NCBI GenBank assembly: GCA_947478785.1
Contig: CANJXI010000007.1
Coordinates: 21,748 to 85,747 of the forward strand
Direction: 5' to 3'
Length of the DNA: 64,000 bases
Origin: Caulobacteraceae bacterium
GTDB taxonomy: Bacteria > Pseudomonadota > Alphaproteobacteria > Caulobacterales > Caulobacteraceae
Shown: piece after piece, positions 8,755-17,484 of the stretch
Layout of the letters: every line of letters starts with the position of its first letter
Position numbering within the stretch: the first letter of the stretch is position 1
Notes under the pieces: generated by a model
What the model was told of the DNA's origin: nothing
What the model saw: only the letters and a program-made list of their open reading frames with translations
Database searches by the model: none
Position numbers and translations under genes: made by a program

Positions 8755-9801
8755 TCAGCCCAGGCCGACGTACTTCATCAGCCTGAGGCCATAGGTGCAG
8801 GCTAGCAGCAGGTCGCCGTTGGGCTCGATGGCGAAGCGGTGCAGCAGGCCCTGCTCGGCCGGGCGGTTGTCTTCGCCCTCCCATGCCGGCTTGGTGCTGA
8901 CCCAGCCGAGCACGGCGAAGCTTGCCAGGTCGATGGTCCAGACGCGGTTGTTGGAGCCGTCCGCCACCAGGATGAACTTGCCGTCGTGGGTGAACACCAG
9001 GTCGAAGGCCGAGCCGTGGGATCCGGTGCCGGGCGCGATCACCGCCTCGCGCAGGAACCGCGCGCCGCCCGGGATCAGCTCGAACTCCTGGACCCGGCCC
9101 TTCAGGCGGTCGCAGACATAGATGTGGCCGTCGGGGCCAGCGGCGACCTTGTGGACGGGACTGCCGTAGGTCTCGTCCTCGGACACCGTGGACGGCTTCT
9201 TGCCATAGGCGCCCCACATCCGGGTGAAGGCGCCGGTGTCGGAATTGAAGGCGATGACCCGGTGGTTGCCGTAGCCGTCGGAGACGAAGACCTCGCGGGT
9301 CTTGATGTTGTGGTAGCAGGAGGTCGGCCGGTCGAGGAACTGGGTGTCGTCGTCATCGCCGATGCGGCCGCGCTGGCCGATCCGCAGCAGGAGCTCTCCG
9401 GTCGGCGAGAACTTCAGCACCGCGCCGTCGCCCTCCGCCCAGCCGAACAGCCACAGATTGCCCTCGCCATCGCAATCCAGCCCGTCGTTGCCGGCCGGCC
9501 ATTGCGACACGCCGTCGACGGCGGGCACGTGGTCGTCGCCGCCCCAGGCCTCGATGAACTCGCCGCTCGGGCTGAATCGGGCCACCGGCCCCAGACGGTC
9601 GGCGATGTCGTCGCCCGGACCGAGCTGCCAGTTGGGCTGATGCAGGACATAGAGGTCGCCGGTCAGCCCCCGCGTCACCGCGATCACCGGGCCGAACGAT
9701 TTTCCGGCCGGCAGCCGCAGGGGATAGGGCTCGACCTTTGGCGAAAACCGCGGGCGGGGCTTCGCGACGGTCTCCGGACGATCCGCTTCAGCCAAGGTCA
9801 T
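8755..9801 (-). CDS. NHL-repeat beta-propeller, amidating-lyase-like
   Basis: Six-bladed propeller of the NHL/SMP-30 type. Repeated blade motifs are visible: GPVIAVTRGLTGDLYVLHQP, GVSQWPAGNDGLDCDGEGNL, VFVSDGYGNHRVIAFNSDTG, AAGPDGHIYVCDRLKGRVQE and FILVADGSNNRVWTIDL. The overall look matches bacterial proteins annotated as peptidyl-alpha-hydroxyglycine alpha-amidating lyase-like, but the true activity of such proteins is mostly untested. No signal peptide is obvious. The neighbours are small unknown genes. Confidence 0.85.
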   Translation of the reverse strand: MTLAEADRPETVAKPRPRFSPKVEPYPLRLPAGKSFGPVIAVTRGLTGDLYVLHQPNWQLGPGDDIADRLGPVARFSPSGEFIEAWGGDDHVPAVDGVSQWPAGNDGLDCDGEGNLWLFGWAEGDGAVLKFSPTGELLLRIGQRGRIGDDDDTQFLDRPTSCYHNIKTREVFVSDGYGNHRVIAFNSDTGAFTRMWGAYGKKPSTVSEDETYGSPVHKVAAGPDGHIYVCDRLKGRVQEFELIPGGARFLREAVIAPGTGSHGSAFDLVFTHDGKFILVADGSNNRVWTIDLASFAVLGWVSTKPAWEGEDNRPAEQGLLHRFAIEPNGDLLLACTYGLRLMKYVGLG

Positions 9802-9886
9802 TCACGCCTCCCTGCGTTAGGTTTCGAACACTAAACGCCGCCTATTGGAGGTTTGCAATTGGCCCGTGCCGGCGTCCGCCGCCGCC

Positions 9887-10024
9887 CTAGACCGGCGTGT
9901 AGCCCCGCACGACGAGCAGGACGAGAAGCGCCAGCGCCCCCAGCGCGAAGGCGCTGCTGCCCGCCAGCAGGCATTTGGCCCAGACCGAGGCGGTGGGCTT
10001 TGGAGGCGCGCTTGGCTTGGTCAT
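9887..10024 (-). CDS. Small single-pass membrane protein, 45 aa
   Basis: A very short gene: ATG at 10024-10022 and TAG at 9889-9887. It reads MTKPSAPPKPTASVWAKCLL, then one hydrophobic helix (FALGALALLVLLVV) and the tail RGYTPV. GAGGAG lies ten bases upstream of the ATG. The layout of a short Pro-rich cytoplasmic head, one helix and a short basic tail is normal for small inner-membrane proteins. I do not recognise a family. The ribosome-binding site and topology make it likely real. Confidence 0.65.
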   Translation of the reverse strand: MTKPSAPPKPTASVWAKCLLAGSSAFALGALALLVLLVVRGYTPV

Positions 10025-10199
10025 GTCCGCAACGCTCCTCAAAGGCGCCGGCGGGAGGTTGCCGGCGCCGGCGCTGAACTCGCGATGAACGGTCCTGTCA
10101 GCAAACCCGCGTGCGATGGGACATGGCCCTTGCCCGCGCCGCCGGTCGATGGACCTATGGGGCCGGGAATCCAGGAAGCCCCAGCGAAAAGGGACGTGA

Positions 10200-11063
10200 A
10201 TGACAACGGACAGGACTGTATTGCGCGGCGGCGTCGCCGTGGTGACCGGAGGCGCCGGGCGGGGCGCGGGGCTCGGCCAGGGCCTTGTGCGCAGGCTGGC
10301 GGCCCAGGGGATGCGCGTGGCGATCCTCGACGTCGATCACGCGGCCGCCGAGGCGCTCGCCGCCGAGCTGCGGGCCGAGGGCCGTGAGGCGATCGCCTGC
10401 GCCGCCAACGTCCTGGACCACGCAACGCTGCGGGCCGCGGCCGACCAGGTCCGGACGACATACGGGGCCTGCAACGTGCTCTGCGCCCACGTGGGCGGCA
10501 GCGCCATGGGACCCGCTGAATCCATGACCCCCGATCAATGGCGGGAAGGATTCGAACTGATGGTCGTTGGCACGATGGCCACCGTCCAGGCCTTCCTGCC
10601 GCTGATGCGCGAGACCAAGGGACTGCGGCGAATCACCATCACCGCCTCGGCCGCGGCCCTGCAGCCGGGCCGCTTCCAGGGCCCCTACCGGGTCGCCAAG
10701 GCCGCGGTCACCTCGCTGGGCGAGACGCTGGACCTCGAGCTCGGCCCCGAGGGCATCGGGACCACGGTGATCTTCCCCAGCGGCATGATGTCCCCGCCCC
10801 GCGCCGATGGCCTGGAACCGGTCCAGCTGCACCCGGACATGATGTCCCACATGACGGCGATCGCCGCGGAGATGGCCGCCTACCCCTCCGACATCACCAC
10901 CGGCGACGCGGCCGCCGAGCCGGTGATCGACGCCATCGTCCAGGGCCGGCCCTACGTCATCACCCACGGCCTGTCCGTTGATAAGGGCTATCAACGGCGC
11001 CGCGAGGCCATGGACGAGGCCTTCGCCGAACTCGCCCGGCGCGACCACCTGCCGGGCGGCTGA
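10200..11063 (+). CDS. SDR family oxidoreductase
   Basis: NAD(P)-dependent dehydrogenase/reductase with a Rossmann fold. The cofactor loop is TGGAGRGAGLG near residue 17. The catalytic YxxxK is YRVAK, with the Ser in TITASAAALQPG. The usual NNAG motif is replaced by AHVGGSA. A 287-residue length is a little long, with a C-terminal extension. The MFS carrier gene follows about 70 bases downstream on the same strand, suggesting a shared role in using an imported compound. The substrate is unknown. Confidence 0.9.
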   Translation: MTTDRTVLRGGVAVVTGGAGRGAGLGQGLVRRLAAQGMRVAILDVDHAAAEALAAELRAEGREAIACAANVLDHATLRAAADQVRTTYGACNVLCAHVGGSAMGPAESMTPDQWREGFELMVVGTMATVQAFLPLMRETKGLRRITITASAAALQPGRFQGPYRVAKAAVTSLGETLDLELGPEGIGTTVIFPSGMMSPPRADGLEPVQLHPDMMSHMTAIAAEMAAYPSDITTGDAAAEPVIDAIVQGRPYVITHGLSVDKGYQRRREAMDEAFAELARRDHLPGG

Positions 11064-11134
11064 GCGCCCCGGCGCTCGGCCAGGATGACGAAACCGCGCC
11101 CGGCGAGAGGCGCGGTCGCAAGAGGGGGGAGACG

Positions 11135-12499
11135 ATGGCCGGGGCCAAAGCCAAGGACGCACGCCTGCCGCTGGCCACCAGCCTGGCCTTCAGCGCGACC
11201 AGCCTGCCGCTGATGGCCATGGGGATCTCCGTCTCCATCCACATGCCGGCCTTCTTCGCGGCCAACATCGGCCTGCCGCTCGCCGCCGTGGCCGCCGCCT
11301 TCGGGACGGTGCGGCTGATCGACGTGCCGCTCGAGATGGTCCTGGGGCTGGGCATGGACCGCACCCGCAGCCGCTTCGGCCGCTACCGGATGTGGATGAT
11401 GGCCGGCGCGCCGATCCTGATGCTCGGCCTCTACATGCTGCTCAGCGCCAGCAAGGGCGCGGGCGCGGGCTACCTCGTCGTCTGGCTCCTGGTGATGTAC
11501 CTGGGCGCCTCGATCCTGACGCTGGCCCACGCGGCCTGGGCCTCGACCCTGGCCAGGACCTACGACGAACGCGCACGGCTGTTCGGCCTGATGGCCTTCG
11601 TCGGCGTCGCGGGCGCGCTCAGCGTGGTGATCATCCCGGCGGTCATGTCGAAGCTGGGGTACAGCGACGCCGACAGCGTGCGCGGCATGCTCTGGTACGT
11701 GGTGCTGCTGGTCCCGCTCGCCGTGGGGCTGGTGGTCGCCAGGACCCCCGAGCGGGTCGTCGAGGAGACCGCCGGACCGCGCTTCCGGTTCCGCGACTAC
11801 CTCGAACTCGTCACCCATCCCAACATGCGCCGAATCCTGCTCCAGGATCTGGTCATCCAGCTGGCCGGCAACTGGGCCGCGGCGGTCTATATCTTCTTTA
11901 CCCGCGACGCCCTGGGGTTCAGTTCCGCCTCGACCAACCTCCTGCTGCTGGGCAACCTGGGCGCCGGCTTCGTGGGCGCGCCGGCCATCGCATGGCTGGC
12001 CACCCGGATCAGCAAGCACCGGGCCCTGATGGTCGCGGCCGCCGGCAATGCGCTCTCCTACCTCCTGATGGCCTTCACCCCGCACGGCGAGGTCGGGCTG
12101 TTCCTGATGGCCTCGATCTTCGCGGGAACCATGTTCTCGGGCTGCAACGTCATGACGCGGGCCATGACCGCCGACGTCGCCGAGGAGATCCGGCTGCAGC
12201 AGGGCAAGGAGCAGAGCGCGCTGCTCTACGCCATGGTCACCCTGACGTCGAAGGTCGCGGCCGGCCTTGCCGTCTTCCTGGCCTTCGGCCTGCTCTCGCG
12301 GGTAGGCTATGACCCGCAGCTTGGGAAGCACAACGCCCCGGGCGCCATCGACGCCCTGGTGCTGGTCTATGCGGCGGGGCCCGTCAGTCTGAACCTTCTG
12401 GGCCTGGCCTGCCTGCGCGGCTACAGCCTGACCCGCGCGCGGGCGGCCGACATCAGGGCCCGGCTGGAGGCGCGGGACGCCGCTCTCCTGCCGTCCTGA
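11135..12499 (+). CDS. MFS transporter, sugar:cation symporter-like
   Basis: Twelve-helix carrier of 454 residues. The loop FGTVRLIDVPLEMVLGLGMD, followed by RTRSRFGRYRMWMMAGAP, matches the GPH/MFS_2 (melibiose-type) branch, where the DRTRSRFGRxR motif is typical. In Caulobacterales and sphingomonads such carriers often sit beside oxidoreductases for aromatic or terpenoid substrates. The SDR gene precedes it. Its stop abuts the stop of the convergent GMC oxidoreductase gene with no bases between. Confidence 0.88.
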   Translation: MAGAKAKDARLPLATSLAFSATSLPLMAMGISVSIHMPAFFAANIGLPLAAVAAAFGTVRLIDVPLEMVLGLGMDRTRSRFGRYRMWMMAGAPILMLGLYMLLSASKGAGAGYLVVWLLVMYLGASILTLAHAAWASTLARTYDERARLFGLMAFVGVAGALSVVIIPAVMSKLGYSDADSVRGMLWYVVLLVPLAVGLVVARTPERVVEETAGPRFRFRDYLELVTHPNMRRILLQDLVIQLAGNWAAAVYIFFTRDALGFSSASTNLLLLGNLGAGFVGAPAIAWLATRISKHRALMVAAAGNALSYLLMAFTPHGEVGLFLMASIFAGTMFSGCNVMTRAMTADVAEEIRLQQGKEQSALLYAMVTLTSKVAAGLAVFLAFGLLSRVGYDPQLGKHNAPGAIDALVLVYAAGPVSLNLLGLACLRGYSLTRARAADIRARLEARDAALLPS

Positions 12500-14131
12500 C
12501 TAGCCCCGCCCGTCCTCCAGGACGAAACGGGCGCCCCGGTCGGCGATCATGATGGTCGGCGTGTTGGTGTTGCCGGACGTGATGGTCGGCATCACCGAGG
12601 CGTCGATGACCCGCAGGCCCTCCACGCCCATCACCCGCAGCCGCCCGTCCACCACCGCGTGGGGATCCGACGCCAGCCCCATCTTCGCCGTCCCCACGGG
12701 ATGGAAGATGGTCGTGCCGATGTCGCCCGCCGCCTGGGCCAGCGCCGCCTCGTCGTCGCCGACCCCCGGCCCCGGCAGGTATTCCTCCGGCCGGAAGGCG
12801 GCGAGCGCCGGTTGCCGCATCAACCGCCGCGTCACGCGGATCGCGTCGGCGGCGACGCGGCGGTCCTCCGCCGTGGCCAGGTAGTTGGGCGCGATCACCG
12901 GCGCCGCGGTGGGATCTGCCGAGCGCAGGCGCACCTCGCCCCGCGACGTCGGCCGCAGGTTGCAGGCCGCCACCGTCACCGCCGGGAACCGGTGCAACGG
13001 CTCGCCGAACCGGTCGAGCGACAGGGGCTGGACGTGGAACTGGATATTGGCCCGCTCGTGGTCGGGCGACGAGGTGGTGAAGATGCCCAGCTGCGAGGGC
13101 GCCATGGTCAGCGGCCCACGCTGCAGCAGCGCGTATTCCAGGCCCATCAACCCGCGCCGGAACAGCGAGTGGTAGGTCTCGTTCAGCGTCTTCACGCCGC
13201 GCACCTTGTAGATCGACCGCTGTTGCAGGTGGTCCTGCAGGTTCCGCCCGACGCCCGGCCGGTCGCGGACCACCGGCGCCCCGTGCTGGATCAGGCCCTC
13301 GGCCGGCCCCACCCCCGACAGCTGCAGAATCTGGGCCGAGCCGATCGAGCCGGCCGCCAGGATCACCTCGCCCCGCGCCCGCGCCTCAAAGACCGCGCCG
13401 TGGCGGCGGAAGCGCACGCCGCGCGCCCGCAGGCCCTCGAACAGCACCCGCTCCACCAGCACGCCGGTCTCCAGCCGCAGGTTCGCCCGCCGCAGCGCCG
13501 GCTTCAGGAACCCACGCGCCGCCGACCAGCGCAGGCCGCGCTTCTGGTTCACGTGGAAGAGGCCGACGCCGGTGTTGTCGCCGGTGTTGAAATCGTCGGT
13601 GGCCGGCACGCCCATCTCGACGGCGGCGCGGGCGATGGCGTCCAGCACGGCCCAGCGCACCCGAGGCTGCTCCACCCGCCACTCGCCGCCCGCGCCATGG
13701 TGCTCGGTCTCGCCCAGGAAGTGATCGTCCAGCCGCCGGAACACCGGCGCGACGTCGTCCCAGCCCCAGCCGGCCAGGCCCAGCTGGCGCCAGTGGTCGT
13801 AGTCGGCGGCCTGGCCACGCATGGAGATCATGGCGTTGATCGCCGAGGAGCCTCCGACCACCTTGCCCCGCGGATATTTCAGCGTCCGGCCATTCAGCCC
13901 GGCCTGCGGCTCGGTCTCGAACATCCAATCGGACCGGGGATTGCCGATGGCGAACAGATAGCCCACTGGCACGTGGAACCAGACCCAGTCGTCCCGCCCG
14001 CCCGCCTCCAGCAGGAGCACCCGGTTGCGCGGGTCCTCCGACAGGCGATTGGCCAGGACGCAGCCCGCCGATCCCGCGCCCACGATTATGTAGTCGTATT
14101 CACCGTCGAGGGCTGTCGCGGGCCGCGTCAT
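12500..14131 (-). CDS. GMC family FAD-dependent oxidoreductase
   Basis: Flavoprotein alcohol dehydrogenase of the choline-dehydrogenase type. The FAD-binding [20 protein letters not shown] is at residues 13-32, and the GMC signature [18 protein letters not shown] follows. The catalytic region has [10 protein letters not shown], and further on [16 protein letters not shown] supplies the Asn. The length of 543 residues is normal. It probably oxidises an alcohol with a membrane quinone or another acceptor; the substrate is unknown. It converges on the SDR-MFS pair. Confidence 0.93.
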   Translation of the reverse strand: MTRPATALDGEYDYIIVGAGSAGCVLANRLSEDPRNRVLLLEAGGRDDWVWFHVPVGYLFAIGNPRSDWMFETEPQAGLNGRTLKYPRGKVVGGSSAINAMISMRGQAADYDHWRQLGLAGWGWDDVAPVFRRLDDHFLGETEHHGAGGEWRVEQPRVRWAVLDAIARAAVEMGVPATDDFNTGDNTGVGLFHVNQKRGLRWSAARGFLKPALRRANLRLETGVLVERVLFEGLRARGVRFRRHGAVFEARARGEVILAAGSIGSAQILQLSGVGPAEGLIQHGAPVVRDRPGVGRNLQDHLQQRSIYKVRGVKTLNETYHSLFRRGLMGLEYALLQRGPLTMAPSQLGIFTTSSPDHERANIQFHVQPLSLDRFGEPLHRFPAVTVAACNLRPTSRGEVRLRSADPTAAPVIAPNYLATAEDRRVAADAIRVTRRLMRQPALAAFRPEEYLPGPGVGDDEAALAQAAGDIGTTIFHPVGTAKMGLASDPHAVVDGRLRVMGVEGLRVIDASVMPTITSGNTNTPTIMIADRGARFVLEDGRG

Positions 14132-14403
14132 GCGCCCTACCTTGCGCGAACTCGGTCCAGCGCCAAGCCAATGCCTGCAATCCTAGGGTCAAATCTCCGG
14201 TTCAGCTGGTGATGGTCTAGGCGCCCGGAGCGCCAGTTGGTGAAGCGTCGCCAAATGTTTCCAGACAGATACGCAAATCCGCCGGTTATTGATTATGCAC
14301 CCCCGGCGCAACGTTAAGTCGCGCTGGGTTCTCCGACTGACCGCGCGTGCGCGCGTCGCCTCGCGGGTCCCAATCTCAAAATTAGCCTAGGAGCTTACTC
14401 TTC

Positions 14404-14706
14404 ATGCGTCTGTCATTGATCCTTTCCGCCGCCATTTCGGCGCTCTCGATTTCCTCCGCCGTCGCCGCTGAGCCTGCCGCCGCCGGCGCGCCGGTCACGG
14501 TCGCCGCCCGCGAGATGATCCGCACCACCGACGGCAAGTCGGTCGGCCGTGTCGATTCCATCAACAAGGCCAAGGACGGCTCCGTCGCGGCCGTCGGCGT
14601 CATCTACGACGGCCGCATCGTGCACATCCCGGTGAGCACGCTGTCGGCCGGACAGAACGGCTACGTGACCAGCCTCACCAAGGCCGACCTGGAAAAGCTG
14701 AAGTAG
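14404..14706 (+). CDS. Secreted small protein, possible PRC-barrel-like fold
   Basis: A 100-residue exported protein: signal peptide MRLSLILSAAISALSISSAV with cleavage after VAA, then about 75 residues. The part TTDGKSVGRVDSINKAKDGS, then VIYDGRIVHIPVSTL, has the rhythm of a small beta-barrel such as PRC, which is only a suggestion. No cysteines remain in the mature part. It has its own promoter region (about 270 bases upstream) and a strong hairpin just after its stop, so it is probably a single transcription unit. Confidence 0.8.
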   Translation: MRLSLILSAAISALSISSAVAAEPAAAGAPVTVAAREMIRTTDGKSVGRVDSINKAKDGSVAAVGVIYDGRIVHIPVSTLSAGQNGYVTSLTKADLEKLK

Positions 14707-14742
14707 GCCACGTTACGCAAGGGCTTGATCGAACGAACCCTG

Positions 14743-14767
14743 GCTCCGCCGGCGTCCCCGGCGGAGC
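14743..14767 (+). terminator. Terminator hairpin after the secreted protein gene
   Basis: A perfect 10-bp stem, GCTCCGCCGG with CCGGCGGAGC, closes a five-base loop 37 bases after the stop codon of the 14404-14706 gene. A T-run is lacking, as is common in GC-rich genomes. Confidence 0.65.
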
Positions 14768-14974
14768 ATGCGATTCGAGGAATTCCGGGCGTCGCAACCG
14801 TCCCCCGCCGCGACGTGATTCTGGACGTCGCCGGCCCTTGGGCTCCGTATTCGACGCCGCGTCGAAATATGGCGATTTGCAATGCGCCGACGAAACTGCA
14901 ATTTTTCCACGACCGCGCGGCGGCGCTGAATTAAATTACCGTCTGAACCCAATCCCCAGCGGAAGAGAACCATA

Positions 14975-16360
14975 ATGAACGACATTGGGAGGCCACCGCT
15001 CAACTCGGTTCCATATCGGGTGAGCAATCCCGAGCAGATACCGGTCCAGCGCTACTACGACGAGGAATTCTACAAGCTGGAGTGCGAACGGCTGTGGCCG
15101 CGCGTCTGGCAGATGGCCTGCCGGCTGGAGGAAATCCCCGAGGTCGGCTGCTGGGTCGAATACAAGATCCTCGACAAGTCGGTGATCGTCGTCCGCACCA
15201 AAAGCGGGGTGAAGGCCTTCCACAACGTCTGCCGCCACCGCGGCGTGAAGCTGGCCATCGGCGGCAGGGGCGAGTGCGAGGCGCAGGGCTTCACCTGCCC
15301 GTTCCACGGCTGGCGCTGGAACATCGACGGCAAGAACACCTTCGTGCTTACGCCGCAGATCTTCAGCGAGGAGTCACTGCAGGCGGCCGAAATCGACCTG
15401 AAGCCTTGCCGCGTCGAATTCTGGGGCGGCTCGGCTTTCATCAATTTCGACGACAATGCCTCGCCCCTGCTCGAATGCCTGGGGCCGGTGGCCGAGCGGC
15501 TGAGCGCGCGCAACCTCGAGGAATGCAAGATCGAGTGGTGGCGCTCCACGATCCTGCCGACCAACTGGAAGCTGGCGATGGAGGCCTTCATGGAAGGCTA
15601 CCACACCCTGCGCACCCATCCCCAGTTGATGACCGCGTTCGGACCGGAGTGGACGCGCCCGTCCGGCATGGCCGGCGGCCCGAAGGCCAGCACGCCGGCC
15701 CAGGAATTCCTGGAGCGCACCATCAGCTACATGGCCTGCCTGAGCGAAGGCATGCAGGGCGAGATCCACCCCAGCGAGGTCGAGGTCGCCAAGACCCTGC
15801 TCGACATGGAACTGCCCGAGGACCAGAGCCAGTGGAACGATGCGTTCCAAACCAGGCTGAAGGACGAGATCTACCAGCGGGGCCTCGCCAAGGGCGTCCC
15901 CGTCCGCGACATGAAGGCGGTCGACGAAAAATATCCCTTCTCGTACGTGGAATTCCTGTTCCCGCACTTCTTCCTGCTGCCGGTCTACAGCGCCTTCGCC
16001 GCCTACCGGATCCGGCCGCTGGGCCCCGAGAGCTGCATGTTCGAGCTGTTCTCGTTCACCCTGCGCGCGCCGGACGAGGAGTATGTGCCGGTCACCGGCC
16101 CCACCTTCCTGGCCTACGACAGCAAGGAATATCCGCAGGTCCCCATGCAGGACTATTACAACCTGCCCCTGCAGCAGGAGGGCCTGCATTCCGGCGGCTT
16201 CGAATACATGCGCCTGTCCCGCGACGAGGAGGGGCGGATCAGCAACTATCAGCGGCTGATCGACGGCTTCCTTGGCGGCGTGGACCAGGAGAAGCTCACC
16301 AAGGGCTATCAGATCGCCAGCGGCGCCTTCAACACGCCGATCGTCGACATCGGCTTCTGA
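14975..16360 (+). CDS. Rieske aromatic-ring-hydroxylating oxygenase, alpha subunit
   Basis: Catalytic subunit of a Rieske non-heme iron oxygenase. The [2Fe-2S] ligands are C86-x-H88 and C108-x2-H111. The mononuclear iron ligands H210 and H215 lie in MEAFMEGYHTLRTHPQ. The bridging acidic residue there appears to be Glu (E207) rather than the usual Asp, as in some quaternary-amine oxygenases, so the substrate need not be aromatic. No beta subunit, ferredoxin or reductase gene is adjacent. An aldo/keto reductase gene follows 26 bases downstream in the same operon. The start has a GGAAGAG-like site 12 bases upstream. Confidence 0.92.
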   Translation: MNDIGRPPLNSVPYRVSNPEQIPVQRYYDEEFYKLECERLWPRVWQMACRLEEIPEVGCWVEYKILDKSVIVVRTKSGVKAFHNVCRHRGVKLAIGGRGECEAQGFTCPFHGWRWNIDGKNTFVLTPQIFSEESLQAAEIDLKPCRVEFWGGSAFINFDDNASPLLECLGPVAERLSARNLEECKIEWWRSTILPTNWKLAMEAFMEGYHTLRTHPQLMTAFGPEWTRPSGMAGGPKASTPAQEFLERTISYMACLSEGMQGEIHPSEVEVAKTLLDMELPEDQSQWNDAFQTRLKDEIYQRGLAKGVPVRDMKAVDEKYPFSYVEFLFPHFFLLPVYSAFAAYRIRPLGPESCMFELFSFTLRAPDEEYVPVTGPTFLAYDSKEYPQVPMQDYYNLPLQQEGLHSGGFEYMRLSRDEEGRISNYQRLIDGFLGGVDQEKLTKGYQIASGAFNTPIVDIGF

Positions 16361-16386
16361 CGTCGGGCCGGCAGGAATCAGGAGCC

Positions 16387-17361
16387 ATGCCCGTGGATCA
16401 GGTCGAAATAGGAGCCTCGGGGCTGAAGATCGCGCCCCTGGTGTTCGGCGGAAACGTCCTTGGCTGGACGGCGGACGAGAAGACCTCGTTCGCCATCCTC
16501 GACGCCTTCGTCGATCGCGGGTTCAACGCCATCGACACGGCCGATGTCTACTCCCGGTTCGCGCCCGGTCTTGAAGGGGGCGAATCCGAGACGGTCATCG
16601 GAAACTGGCTGGCGCAGGGCGCGGGACGGCGTGAACGCATCGTGCTCTGCACCAAGGTCGGGCTGGAGATGGGCCCCGACCAGAAGGGGCTCTCGGCCGC
16701 CTACATCGCGCGCGCGGTGGAGGCCTCGCTGCGCCGGCTGCGGACCGACCGCATCGACCTCTACATCACCCACCGCGACGACCCGACCGTCCCGCTTGAG
16801 GAGACGCTGGGCGCCTACCAGCGGCTGGTCGAGGCCGGCAAGGTCCGGGCGATCGGCGCGTCGAACTATTCGGCCGACCGGTTGGCCGAGGCGCTGGCCG
16901 CGAGCGACCGGATCGGCGCGCCCCGCTATCAGAGCCTGCAGCCGCTCTACAACCTCTACGACCGGGGCGAGTACGAAGGCGCGCTCGAAGACCTCTGCGT
17001 GAAGAACGGACTGTCGGTCTTCCCCTATTTCGCGCTCGCCAGCGGCTTCCTGACCGGCAAGTACCGCGACCCCAAGGATGGCGAGGGCACGGTCCGCGGC
17101 AGCATCACCAAGCGCTACCTCGACGCCCGGGGATTCCGGATCCTGGCCGCCATGGACGCGATCTCGGCCGATCGCGGCGTGTCGCTCGCGCAGATCGCGC
17201 TGGCCTGGATGCTGGCCCGCCCCAGTGTCACCGCACCGATCGCCAGCGCGACCAGCCTGGGCCAGCTCGACCAGTTGCTCTCGGCGGTGGCGCTGCGGCT
17301 GACGCCGGAGGAACTCGCCAGTCTCGATACGGCGAGCGCCAGGGAACTGGTCGTCGGATAG
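16387..17361 (+). CDS. Aldo/keto reductase
   Basis: NADPH-dependent TIM-barrel oxidoreductase of about 324 residues. Family features include FVDRGFNAIDTADVYSR with the catalytic Asp and Tyr, then VLCTKVG with the Lys, and ITHRDDP with the His. Further on is RAIGASNYSADRL. AGGAG sits just upstream of the ATG. It directly follows the Rieske oxygenase gene, so it may act on the same carbon source, for example by reducing a released aldehyde or ketone. The exact reaction is unknown. Confidence 0.92.
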   Translation: MPVDQVEIGASGLKIAPLVFGGNVLGWTADEKTSFAILDAFVDRGFNAIDTADVYSRFAPGLEGGESETVIGNWLAQGAGRRERIVLCTKVGLEMGPDQKGLSAAYIARAVEASLRRLRTDRIDLYITHRDDPTVPLEETLGAYQRLVEAGKVRAIGASNYSADRLAEALAASDRIGAPRYQSLQPLYNLYDRGEYEGALEDLCVKNGLSVFPYFALASGFLTGKYRDPKDGEGTVRGSITKRYLDARGFRILAAMDAISADRGVSLAQIALAWMLARPSVTAPIASATSLGQLDQLLSAVALRLTPEELASLDTASARELVVG

Positions 17362-17368
17362 TCCGGCG

Positions 17369-17484
17369 CTAGAGCGCGTCAGGGTGAAGTGGATACCGGC
17401 TCACGTCCGACGCGCTCTAAACATTTGAAGATAGACCCTTTTCATCCCGTTCAAGTGATTCCACTTGAACCGGAAAGGGTCTAG
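17369..17484. repeat. Dispersed palindromic repeat, copy 1
   Basis: A 116-base element bounded by CTAG at both ends and nearly identical to 35069-35183. It has two hairpin parts: the first half pairs TAGAGCGCGTC with its complement, and the second half pairs around a central GTGATTCCAC, which holds a GATTC (GANTC) site. It lies between the stops of two convergent genes, and its last bases supply the TAG stop of the leftward membrane protein gene. Repeats of this type with CcrM methylation sites are known from Caulobacter and other alphaproteobacteria. Confidence 0.9.
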
